Source: Helicobacter marmotae (GTDB lineage Bacteria > Campylobacterota > Campylobacteria > Campylobacterales > Helicobacteraceae). From it: a DNA stretch of 64,000 nucleotides. Location: contig NZ_NXLR01000003.1 of assembly GCF_003364255.1 (NCBI RefSeq), positions 85,555-149,554 on the forward strand, read 5' to 3'. Of this stretch, positions 19,482-26,416 are shown in pieces. Each line of letters starts with the position of its first letter. Position 1 is the stretch's first letter. The translations under genes and the position numbers were made by a program. The notes below the pieces were generated by a model. That model had not been told where the DNA came from and searched no databases. It saw nothing but the letters and a program-made list of their open reading frames with translations.

Positions 19482-20318
19482 GTGAAAATACAAAAGCCAC
19501 CAAATCCACAGAGACGGCAAGCCTTGCTAAAAATAGGGCAAAATACAGGCTTTGCTCTCTTTGGCGCGCTTCTTTGGGGAGCATATATTAATGTAGCTAA
19601 AGCCGGAAGTACTCATATCTTGCGTCCGCCCGGGGCAAGTGAGGAAGATTCTAAATTTATTGCAAGCTGCATTAAATGCGGGCTTTGTGTAGAATCTTGC
19701 CCATTTTACACACTCAAACTTGCTACACCAAATGACAACACAACACTTGGCACGCCATTTTTTGAGCCACGCAAAGTCCCTTGCTATATGTGCGAGGATA
19801 TTCCATGTGCTAGTGCATGCCCTACTGATGCCCTTGATTTAAAGCGACTTTATCAACCTAAAAAAATGGAAGAAAATGCACAATACACACAGCCAAGCAT
19901 TAATAATGCAACTATGGGCGTAGCGGTGGTGGATGCTAAACATTGTGTTGCATATGCGGGGATTCAATGCGATGCGTGCTATCGCGCATGTCCCTTGATT
20001 GATAAGGCAATAGTCTTAGAATACAAGCGTAATGAACGCACAGGCAAGCATGGCTTTTTGCTGCCCGTTGTTGATAGTGATTATTGCACAGGTTGTGGAA
20101 TGTGTGAGAGGGCATGTGTAACCGAACTCCCCACGATTATTGTATTTCCTCGTAATGTCGCATTGGGCAAAATGGGCACAAACTACATTAAAGGTTGGGA
20201 TAAACTCGATGAAAACCGCCTTTTTGAACAAAAAGAACCAAAGCCTAAGGCACAAAAGCCCGATAAAAAACTCGATGAGAGTTTAGAATATCTCAATAAT
20301 TCACTAGGAGAGCTATGA
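19482..20318 (+). CDS. napG: Periplasmic ferredoxin-type protein NapG
   Basis: 278 residues from a GTG at 19482 after AAGGA. An N-terminal export signal (residues 18-38, with QRRQAL before it) is followed by four [4Fe-4S] ferredoxin motifs: CIKCGLCVESCP, CYMCEDIPCASACP, CDACYRACP and CTGCGMCERAC. NapG with NapH forms a quinol-oxidising path to NapB. In Campylobacterota NapGH replaces the NapC tetrahaem cytochrome, and no napC is seen here. The stop overlaps napH by four bases. Confidence 0.96.
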   Translation: MKIQKPPNPQRRQALLKIGQNTGFALFGALLWGAYINVAKAGSTHILRPPGASEEDSKFIASCIKCGLCVESCPFYTLKLATPNDNTTLGTPFFEPRKVPCYMCEDIPCASACPTDALDLKRLYQPKKMEENAQYTQPSINNATMGVAVVDAKHCVAYAGIQCDACYRACPLIDKAIVLEYKRNERTGKHGFLLPVVDSDYCTGCGMCERACVTELPTIIVFPRNVALGKMGTNYIKGWDKLDENRLFEQKEPKPKAQKPDKKLDESLEYLNNSLGEL

Positions 20319-21247
20319 TGAAGACTTCAAAAGTGCGATTCTTGCTTCTTAGGCGATGCGTTCAATTGCTTATTATTGTGTGTTTTGTATTGGGTAATTG
20401 CTCTATAGCTACGTTTAAAAATATTCAAAACAAAGAGGAAAAGCTTATCTTAGGTGGTGATATTTCATCGCTTATGGGAGATTCTAGCTCGGTTATTGCC
20501 AAGCAAAATAGCGGCTTTAGCTTCATCGCACAGGGGAATTTAAGCTATGCAGAATGGTTTGGCGGGGCGATTAAACTCGCCGACCCTTTAAGTGCTTTGC
20601 AAATCTTCCTTGCTGGTGGGGGCTTAGCCCTTGATGTTTGGCTTGGCGTTATGCTTGTGGTGGTGCTTTATGGTGTATTTTTAGGGAGAGCCTTTTGTAG
20701 CTTTGTATGCCCTATCAATCTCATTACTGATTTTGCAAGCTTTTTACGTACGAAGCTAAAGCTAAATAACTCTCCATATAAGCTTACCCTCCCGCGTTCA
20801 ACGCGCTTTGTGATACTCTCTCTCACACTTGTACTCAGCGCACTTTTTGGCGTAGCAGCTTTTGAGCTTATTAGCCCCATTGCGATGTTTCATCGTGGCA
20901 TTGTCTTTGGGATGGGCTTTGGAGTGTTTGCCATTATGGCTGTATTTTTATTTGACCTTTTTATCTTAAAACATGGCTTTTGCGGACATATTTGCCCACT
21001 TGGGGCACTTTATAGTCTCATTGGGAGATTCTCACTTTTGCGCGTATCACATAAAGTGGCACATTGCACAAAATGTATGCAATGTGTGCGGATCTGCCCC
21101 GAGCCGGAAGTCCTTAAGGGCATTGGTAAAGAAGATGGTGCATTCAAAACAATGACTTGCTTGCGTTGTGGAAGATGTATCGAGGCGTGCGATGATAATG
21201 CACTCACATTTAGTCTTATAAACTTCACACATAAGGAAAGAAAATGA
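20315..21247 (+). CDS. napH: Membrane iron-sulfur protein NapH (quinol dehydrogenase component)
   Basis: 310 residues, starting ATGATG at 20315 with AGGAG upstream. It has about four to five membrane segments (for example 12-29, 104-124, 167-190, 196-216), the CxxxCP motifs FCSFVCP and CGHICP, and two C-terminal [4Fe-4S] motifs CTKCMQCVRICP and CLRCGRCIEAC. It anchors NapG to the inner membrane and takes electrons from menaquinol. Its end overlaps napB by four bases. Confidence 0.96.
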   Translation: MMKTSKVRFLLLRRCVQLLIIVCFVLGNCSIATFKNIQNKEEKLILGGDISSLMGDSSSVIAKQNSGFSFIAQGNLSYAEWFGGAIKLADPLSALQIFLAGGGLALDVWLGVMLVVVLYGVFLGRAFCSFVCPINLITDFASFLRTKLKLNNSPYKLTLPRSTRFVILSLTLVLSALFGVAAFELISPIAMFHRGIVFGMGFGVFAIMAVFLFDLFILKHGFCGHICPLGALYSLIGRFSLLRVSHKVAHCTKCMQCVRICPEPEVLKGIGKEDGAFKTMTCLRCGRCIEACDDNALTFSLINFTHKERK

Positions 21248-21762
21248 AAAAATACATACTACTCATTGGATTACTTGGCTTTTTTGGCTGTAATGATAAT
21301 ACACAAAGTCAAGCCCTCAAGGATACTGACATTGGTATTAGGAAAGTAGATTTACAAGATGAAAAAGATGTAAAACTCCTTGAATATACATATTCTGATG
21401 CCATAGCAGGGGAAAGCACAAGGATTGAGCGATCCTTTGAAAATGCCCCGCCTATGATTCCACATAGCACTGAAGATATGCTCCCTATCACGCAAGATAA
21501 TAACCAATGTCTTGCGTGCCACGACCCCGCCATTGCTGCAGACCTAGGAGCGATACCTATCCCCGCTTCGCACACTTATGACTTACGTGCCAATAAAGAA
21601 TTAGGCGAAGTGGCTCATGCACGATTTAACTGCGTGCTTTGCCATACACCACAAGCAAATATAACCCCAAGTATCGCCAACACCTTTACTCCCACTTTCC
21701 GCACACAAGAAGCAAAAAGCCAATCAAATCTGCTTGAAGTGCTAAATGAGGGCGTGAAATAA
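21244..21762 (+). CDS. napB: Periplasmic nitrate reductase dihaem cytochrome c NapB
   Basis: 172 residues with an export signal (MKKYILLIGLLGFFGC) and two haem c sites, CLACH and CVLCH, in the C-terminal half, with conserved histidines in IPHSTED and PASHTYD as likely axial ligands. NapB passes electrons from NapGH to NapA. The signal ends in Cys16 in a lipobox-like context, so it could be lipid-anchored; that is inference. AAGGAAAGAAA precedes the ATG. Confidence 0.95.
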   Translation: MKKYILLIGLLGFFGCNDNTQSQALKDTDIGIRKVDLQDEKDVKLLEYTYSDAIAGESTRIERSFENAPPMIPHSTEDMLPITQDNNQCLACHDPAIAADLGAIPIPASHTYDLRANKELGEVAHARFNCVLCHTPQANITPSIANTFTPTFRTQEAKSQSNLLEVLNEGVK

Positions 21763-21768
21763 CTGCCA

Positions 21769-22773
21769 ATGAATGCGTTTTTTAAGCTTATATGCGCCCT
21801 TTGTGCCACGTGCTCTCTTGTGATTGCAAAAGATGGCATTCTCTTAGAGAGTAAAAATGCTCAAAATATACAAGTAGAGGGCATTATTACGCATATTAGC
21901 ACTTTTGCTAACCAAATCTTTGTGGGCAATGCTGGTGGGGGAATTGATATTTTCACCATCGATACAAACAAGATGGCACATAAAACCTCTAGCCTCACTC
22001 TAGCCCCCATTGAAGATTACTTTGGCAATACCTTTGCCCCTCGCGTATTTGATATAACCACCTTTGATGGCAAAACATTATTTGTCTTAAGCGAAGCCTC
22101 TCACGGGGGCAAGCAGATTCTCAAACTCTCACCCAAGCAAAAGCCCGAAGTGATTTTTCACACCCCTAGCTCGCCTAAACGTATTATCGCTTTGAATGAG
22201 GATAAGCTTGTCGTTGGATTTTTGAGCAATGAAGTAGGCATTTTTGACATCACACATGGAAAGTTTGAGTTTATCACACACCCAAGCCAAGCTGGATTCT
22301 CTGATTTATGCTTAAATGCTCCTTTTATATTTAGCACTGATGAATCAGGCATTGTACATGTCATTAGTCTAGCAAATGGGGAGATTCTAAAGAGACTTGA
22401 TAAAATCAACAAAGACAATAACTACCAAATTGTCTCTCAAAAGAGCACGATTCTTACCGCAAGTGTAGATAGGCAAATGGGCATTTACACCTTTGAAGTA
22501 AGCCAAGATTCTAACTTTGAGCTTAAAAGTGCTACAAGCATTAAAAGTGAGTTTCTTATCTATGCGGTAGGTATATCCCCCCAAACCAAACTCGCCGCAT
22601 TTAGCAAAAATGAGCAAAATGATATAAGTATTATCGATCTGCAGACATTACAAGAAAAATACACACTTCAAGGCTCAACATCACTCATTAATAGTATTAT
22701 TTTCTATGATGAAACAACGCTTATTTCAGGAAGCGATGATAAAAATTTCATTATCTGGCAACTTAAGGAGTAA
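21769..22773 (+). CDS. napL: NapL, periplasmic WD-like repeat protein
   Basis: 334 residues with a Sec signal (MNAFFKLICALCATCSLVIAKDG, cleavage about 20) and about seven repeats of a WD40/propeller-like pattern, the last being TTLISGSDDKNFIIWQLKE. This matches the position and type of C. jejuni NapL, between napB and napD. Its role is not well defined; loss in Campylobacter lowers Nap activity modestly, by my recollection. No good ribosome-binding site precedes the ATG, six bases after the napB stop, so translation may depend on coupling. Confidence 0.88.
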   Translation: MNAFFKLICALCATCSLVIAKDGILLESKNAQNIQVEGIITHISTFANQIFVGNAGGGIDIFTIDTNKMAHKTSSLTLAPIEDYFGNTFAPRVFDITTFDGKTLFVLSEASHGGKQILKLSPKQKPEVIFHTPSSPKRIIALNEDKLVVGFLSNEVGIFDITHGKFEFITHPSQAGFSDLCLNAPFIFSTDESGIVHVISLANGEILKRLDKINKDNNYQIVSQKSTILTASVDRQMGIYTFEVSQDSNFELKSATSIKSEFLIYAVGISPQTKLAAFSKNEQNDISIIDLQTLQEKYTLQGSTSLINSIIFYDETTLISGSDDKNFIIWQLKE

Positions 22774-22775
22774 AT

Positions 22776-23138
22776 ATGAATATCTCAAGCATTGTCGTAA
22801 AAACCACACAAGAAGACTACCTATCTGTAAGAGCGCAGATCGAGCAAATAGAGGGCTGTGAAATCTATATTGAAGATAACCAAAGCCAACAAATCATCGT
22901 AGTGCTTGAAGCCCCTAGCACACAAGAAGAGATAGCTATTAATAAACATTTGGAATCCCTTAAAGGAGTAGTAAGTGCGAATATGCACTACACCTACCAA
23001 GAAGATGAGCTCAATGCAGAGCTTAAAACAAATGAGCAAGGTATATGTGAGTTTCTTAATGATACCTCTATCCCCGCAGAGCAAATGAACTATGCTGGCT
23101 CTGTGGCATATCTTATGGGGAAAAAGCGGGCAAAATAG
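22776..23138 (+). CDS. napD: NapA maturation chaperone NapD
   Basis: 120 residues with the NapD ferredoxin-like pattern: MNISSIVVKTTQEDYLSV at the start, EGCEIYIEDNQSQQIIVVLEAP and the short helix DELN. NapD binds the NapA twin-arginine signal in the cytoplasm and prevents export before cofactor loading. AAGGAG precedes the ATG by five bases. It is the last gene of the operon; no napF follows. Confidence 0.9.
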   Translation: MNISSIVVKTTQEDYLSVRAQIEQIEGCEIYIEDNQSQQIIVVLEAPSTQEEIAINKHLESLKGVVSANMHYTYQEDELNAELKTNEQGICEFLNDTSIPAEQMNYAGSVAYLMGKKRAK

Positions 23139-23565
23139 GCAATATGTGGCTCTTTAAATAAGGGGTGGTGTATGTTTATAGCAGCGAGAGTATGCTTCAC
23201 TACGACTAGATAGGGAATTATTGTGTGGAGTTAGTAATTTTGTCATACCTTTACCCCTAAAGGGAGTGGAGAATTGCTTTTAGATTCACTAAAGAATCCT
23301 TACCTTATCATGTCTTGTGGGAGCACGAGGTACGACCAAAGAATCTCTTTTGTCGTCTAGTGATTCCTTTAGCGATTCTTCAGTCGTTTCACTCCTAAAG
23401 ACATGACAAATTAACGGAGTTGTTAGCAAATCTAATAGAGATTCTTCGCTCAAGCTCTGTCCGTCCACAAGAGGCTGCAAAGAGACAGGGTCGCTAGTGA
23501 TTCTAAGAAAGCTTCTTTAGACTTGCAAGCCACCCCCAACATATAACAAACATCAAATCTAAGCA
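23139..23565. other. Repeat-rich spacer after nap operon
   Basis: About 430 bases without a supportable gene. It contains AAAGAATC/GATTCTT motifs repeated in both orientations (near 23291, 23339, 23374, 23440), and an imperfect inverted repeat described separately. A 63-codon minus-strand frame at 23289-23480 is a by-product of these repeats. Confidence 0.6.
23309..23405. repeat. Imperfect inverted repeat of an interspersed element
   Basis: Arm one (23309-about 23348) reads CATGTCTTGTGGGAG and later CAAAGAATCTCT. The reverse complement of arm two (23370-23405) reads CATGTCTTTAGGAGT and later GAAGAATCGCT, so the two share the ends and differ in the middle. A related single copy lies at 24579-24605 beyond the esterase gene. 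Confidence 0.6.
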
Positions 23566-24435
23566 CTACTCTTCATTCATAAAATGCTCCAACCCCAACA
23601 TCATTGCCAAAGGCAAGGAACTGCCATGTGTTTGGTTTGCAAACTCTTTAAATATCACATTTGGACTTTTGGCATTAAAAAATGTAACAAGCTCTTCGAG
23701 TTTAGGATATTCCCTATTTTGCTTACTTTGTAAGAGACTTTTAGAGAGATGATTTTGCTGCCCTTGGACCTCTAAATCTCCACGCGTGAAGATAATATGA
23801 GCCTTGCTCAAATCTTCCTTTAAGGCTTGCTGCTTATACGCCTCTACAAAACTGCCAAACCCCCACCATAGTGATGGCGAAGCACACACATAATGGCTAA
23901 AGCTCCCTCCACTATAACTCAAAGCATAGAGCACAAAAAGCCCGCCAAAAGAATGCCCAAAAAGCATTTCTCGCTTAGGGCTACCAAATCGCTCTTTTAT
24001 CAAAGGCTTTAACGTAGTGAGAATAAAGTCTAAAAATTCACTCTGCCCTCCTCCACCGCCAAACTCATCTTGCAAATCTTTAGCCAATAAAGGCGTATAG
24101 TCATACGTCCTTAATGCCCTATCAAAGGCTAAAGGACTATCATGCCCTATCCCCACAATTATGGGCAATCTATCCACGTGAGTATTCGCAATCTCATTAA
24201 GCAAAATAGGAAAAAAGGCATTACCATCGAGCAAATAAAAGATACTTTTCTCATCTTTAGTATCTTTTGGCAAGGCAATATGAATCTTATAGGATTTCCC
24301 CTGCTTGTTTTGCAAAGAGAGGAATTCTATATCAAATAAGGCTTTTGCAGCCTCTGTGATAGGGGCTATCTCTTGTGTAGGTGCACCAACAACATAAGCC
24401 CAAAAACTTAAAATAATGACAATAGCCCTATACAT
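23566..24435 (-). CDS. Secreted alpha/beta-hydrolase, esterase D / siderophore-esterase-like
   Basis: 289 residues from the ATG at 24435, which has GGAGG six bases upstream. The N-terminus (MYRAIVIILSFWAYVVGAPT) is a Sec signal. The fold is the PF00756-type hydrolase: LLDGNAFFPILLNEI, VGIGHD, then the nucleophile elbow MLFGHSFGGLF and PSLWWG, with a late TRGDLEVQGQQ acid region and the histidine in NQTHGSS. This pattern is shared by IroE/BesA-type enzymes that cut ferric siderophores, but no siderophore genes are near. It is a lone gene flanked by repeats; substrate unknown. Confidence 0.78.
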   Translation of the reverse strand: MYRAIVIILSFWAYVVGAPTQEIAPITEAAKALFDIEFLSLQNKQGKSYKIHIALPKDTKDEKSIFYLLDGNAFFPILLNEIANTHVDRLPIIVGIGHDSPLAFDRALRTYDYTPLLAKDLQDEFGGGGGQSEFLDFILTTLKPLIKERFGSPKREMLFGHSFGGLFVLYALSYSGGSFSHYVCASPSLWWGFGSFVEAYKQQALKEDLSKAHIIFTRGDLEVQGQQNHLSKSLLQSKQNREYPKLEELVTFFNAKSPNVIFKEFANQTHGSSLPLAMMLGLEHFMNEE

Positions 24436-24472
24436 ACGCTTCCTCCATAGGATATTGGGAATAAATCGCTTC

Positions 24473-24478
24473 ATTATA
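24473..24478 (-). promoter_or_regulatory. Candidate -10 element of the esterase gene
   Basis: Minus-strand TATAAT within TATATTATAATGAAG, 38 bases upstream of the chosen ATG. Confidence 0.5.
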
Positions 24479-24578
24479 ATATAAAATCCCACTCTTGGCT
24501 TTAATGGTGCTTCGTGCGATTGATTTTTATCCTAGACGAAGCGTGACTCACAGGTGGGAGACATTTAGGACTTTTTGT

Positions 24579-24605
24579 CATGTCTAGAGCAAAGCCGAAG
24601 AATCT
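24579..24605 (+). repeat. Single copy of the interspersed CATGTCT...GAAGAATC element
   Basis: CATGTCTAGAGCAAAGCCG followed by AAGAATCT. It shares both ends with the arms of the inverted repeat at 23309-23405, so related elements lie on both sides of the esterase gene. Confidence 0.55.
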
Positions 24606-24660
24606 CTCTTAGACACTACTAAAGAATCGCTAGAGACTCCAGCAGCAATTCTTCACCCTA

Positions 24661-24709
24661 AAGGGTAAAAAGGCAAATTTAGTGCCCCCAGCACAGGCAC
24701 TTTAAGCGG
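24661..24709 (+). repeat. Diverged direct repeat, copy A
   Basis: A 49-base unit starting AAGGGTAAAAAGGCAAAT and ending TTTAAGCGG, with C5 in the middle and a small hairpin AGTGCC/GGCACT (24681-24701). It aligns with copy B at 24786. Confidence 0.55.
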
Positions 24710-24785
24710 ACAACTTAAGCCCTTAGAAAACGACTTGATAGAGCCCAAAGTGCGCTTACTAGTCAAACTTTAACCAACCACCCAA

Positions 24786-24837
24786 AAGGGTAAAAAAGTC
24801 AAAACTAGCGCCCCCCCCCCCGCAGGGCTTTAGGCGG
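24786..24837 (+). repeat. Diverged direct repeat, copy B, with C11 tract
   Basis: Starts AAGGGTAAAAAAGTCAAAA and ends TTTAGGCGG like copy A, but the C5 of copy A is C11 here (24811-24821). A tract this long is prone to slippage. No gene reads through it, so any effect would be on transcription or RNA structure. Confidence 0.55.
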
Positions 24838-24862
24838 TTTGTGTAATTTACTTACACAAACC
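24836..24862. terminator. Perfect 11-bp inverted repeat downstream of the globin gene
   Basis: GGTTTGTGTAA, loop TTTAC, TTACACAAACC. It lies 30 bases beyond the globin stop and would form a stable hairpin in that transcript. A U-tract is missing on the minus strand, so it may be a weak terminator or an RNA-stabilising hairpin. Confidence 0.5.
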
Positions 24863-24892
24863 AAGATTTTAAATCAATGATACAAGTCTGAT

Positions 24893-25285
24893 TCAATGCA
24901 CCATACCACTTTCATATATAATATATTGGAATCTTTGGGCTATCATCTGGGCACGGGATAAAATATGTGTAATATCCTCTTCTCTCACATACACCGCCCT
25001 TAAACTCTCCTCAAAAAGTGCTAGCCACACATTAAAAAGCTCTCGTGGAAATGGAGGCAAGTCTAAATGTGCCTTTAATGGCTGCCCGTGATAATCCCCA
25101 ACTCCTAGCAACATACCCTGCCAAAAGCTGCCAATCTTTGCTTTATGCGCTTGCCACTGCTCATCACTTGTGCCAATTTTGGCATTAAAAATCTTGCCTA
25201 AACCATTGCCATCAACGCGAATCTTCCCATAAAATATATCCATAAGCTTCATAATGGAATCTGCATTTATTGCTTCATATTTCAT
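24893..25285 (-). CDS. Group III truncated haemoglobin, Ctb-like
   Basis: 130 residues that closely follow C. jejuni Ctb in layout: IFYGKIR with Tyr19 (B10), GTSDEQWQAHKAKIG with His47 (E7), SFWQGMLLG, YHGQPLKAHLDLPPFP with His73 as proximal haem ligand, and a C-terminal RAQMIAQRFQ helix. Ctb binds oxygen and NO and is induced under nitrosative stress in Campylobacter by NssR. It lies 11 bases after the 4-TM protein gene in one transcription unit. AAAAGGAG precedes the start. Confidence 0.92.
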   Translation of the reverse strand: MKYEAINADSIMKLMDIFYGKIRVDGNGLGKIFNAKIGTSDEQWQAHKAKIGSFWQGMLLGVGDYHGQPLKAHLDLPPFPRELFNVWLALFEESLRAVYVREEDITHILSRAQMIAQRFQYIIYESGMVH

Positions 25286-25296
25286 TTTTACTCCTT

Positions 25297-25734
25297 TTAT
25301 ATGATAAACGCCACTTTTGCAAGGACTACAATCATAAAGCCAAGTATTAACACAATGGGGTGTATCACATTGGCAAGAGGGTTTTTAAAACCTAAAAACT
25401 TACAACTAAGCGAGATAACCACCATAAGCAAGATACATAGAGCCAAACACATTTTCACTATAAGTAATATTTGCAAAGGTGTATCAAAATAGCCATGTCC
25501 GCCTCCGATATAACGGCTTATCATCGCCCCACCGCTTAAGATAAGCAAAAGTAAGCAAAAAGGCATTATCTTCACACCCCTTTGGGTGATTATTGAAAAC
25601 ACGCGATTAGCTATTTCATTCCCTAGTATCTTTCTTAGTGGGCTTAAAAGCACGACATCGGTAAAAATATAGCCTAAAAATATAATTGCACAGCATATAT
25701 GCACGATAAGCAAATACGGATAAAGCGCTTCCAT
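25297..25734 (-). CDS. Four-helix integral membrane protein, CopD/DUF2269-like
   Basis: 145 residues with four membrane segments (about 6-28, 53-73, 86-109, 120-143). Conserved-looking histidines occur in helix 1 (LIVHICCAI) and helix 4 (VIHPIVLI), a pattern seen in small membrane haem or copper proteins. GGAGAAT precedes the ATG. It is the first gene of the globin unit, directly behind the NssR-like box, so a role in electron supply to, or signalling with, the globin is plausible but inferred. Confidence 0.65.
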   Translation of the reverse strand: MEALYPYLLIVHICCAIIFLGYIFTDVVLLSPLRKILGNEIANRVFSIITQRGVKIMPFCLLLLILSGGAMISRYIGGGHGYFDTPLQILLIVKMCLALCILLMVVISLSCKFLGFKNPLANVIHPIVLILGFMIVVLAKVAFII

Positions 25735-25763
25735 ATATTCTCCTTTTTGAAATAAAAGGGAAT

Positions 25764-25769
25764 GCTATA
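25764..25769 (-). promoter_or_regulatory. Candidate -10 of the membrane protein-globin operon
   Basis: Minus-strand TGCTATAGC, an extended -10 (TGnTATAGC), 30 bases before the ATG at 25734. The predicted start site near 25757 puts the NssR-like box centre about 40 bases upstream. Confidence 0.5.
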
Positions 25770-25789
25770 GCAAAACTCATAGAAAAAAA

Positions 25790-25803
25790 TTAATTTGTGT
25801 TAA
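25790..25803. promoter_or_regulatory. NssR-type operator-like palindrome
   Basis: On the minus strand TTAAC-ACAA-ATTAA, differing by one base from TTAAC-N4-GTTAA, the site of the nitrosative stress regulator NssR in Campylobacter. It lies between a Ctb-type globin unit and a Crp/Fnr regulator gene and is placed suitably for class II activation of the globin unit. It also sits 33 bases before the regulator ATG, so autoregulation is possible. Confidence 0.65.
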
Positions 25804-25835
25804 GATTTCTCAAATTTTACCCTTAAGGAGAAGCG

Positions 25836-26411
25836 ATGGAAGAACTTATCCGAGCGCTACGTAGCATTAGTCGCACTCATCAATATACAAAAGACGAGAT
25901 TATATTTTTTGAAGGGCAAAAGGCAGAGCATTTACTCTTACTCATAAGCGGCAAGGTGCGGCTCTATAAGGCAAGCTCCAATATAAACCACACTTTAGAG
26001 CATACATTGCACACTTTATGCGCCCCACAATTTATCGCTGAAATGCCCTTTTTTATGAATCTTGCCTATCCTGCCAATGCCGAGTGTGTGGAGGATTGTG
26101 AGATTATGAGCATAAGTGCTAGAGCATTTTATAAAGACTGCTTAGCAGATAAGCAGATATGCCTTTTGTTTATCACTTCACTTTGCCAAAAAGTGCAGAT
26201 TCTAGAAACTCATATTGCTACATATAATCAAAGCATACAAGAGCGCCTTCTCTCCTACCTCAAGGCACATCATAACCAACTCCCCTCCTTAAGTCAAAAG
26301 CATATCGCCCAAAGTCTCAATATCAGCCCTCAATCTCTCTCACGCACATTAAAAATACTCAAAAAGCAAGGGATTCTCAACACCTCTAAGGGCAAAATTA
26401 CCCTTTTATAA
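25836..26411 (+). CDS. Crp/Fnr-family transcription regulator, NssR-like
   Basis: 191 residues: an N-terminal cyclic-nucleotide-binding-like beta barrel (about 15-100, IIFFEGQKAEHLLLLISGKVRLYK), a dimer helix (110-140) and a C-terminal winged helix (150-185) with LPSLSQKHIAQSLNISPQ. The recognition helix has Gln166-x-x-Ser169-Arg170 where FNR has Glu-x-x-Ser-Arg. No FNR-like cysteine cluster is present. AAGGAG lies five bases before the ATG. Divergent from the globin unit, it is the obvious candidate to bind the TTAAC box between them. Confidence 0.85.
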   Translation: MEELIRALRSISRTHQYTKDEIIFFEGQKAEHLLLLISGKVRLYKASSNINHTLEHTLHTLCAPQFIAEMPFFMNLAYPANAECVEDCEIMSISARAFYKDCLADKQICLLFITSLCQKVQILETHIATYNQSIQERLLSYLKAHHNQLPSLSQKHIAQSLNISPQSLSRTLKILKKQGILNTSKGKITLL

Positions 26412-26416
26412 AAACC

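Noticed and set aside
23289..23480. 63-codon minus-strand reading frame
   Set aside because: It runs across the inverted CATGTCT repeats, has no ribosome-binding site of note, and its composition reflects the repeat sequence. Not called as a gene.
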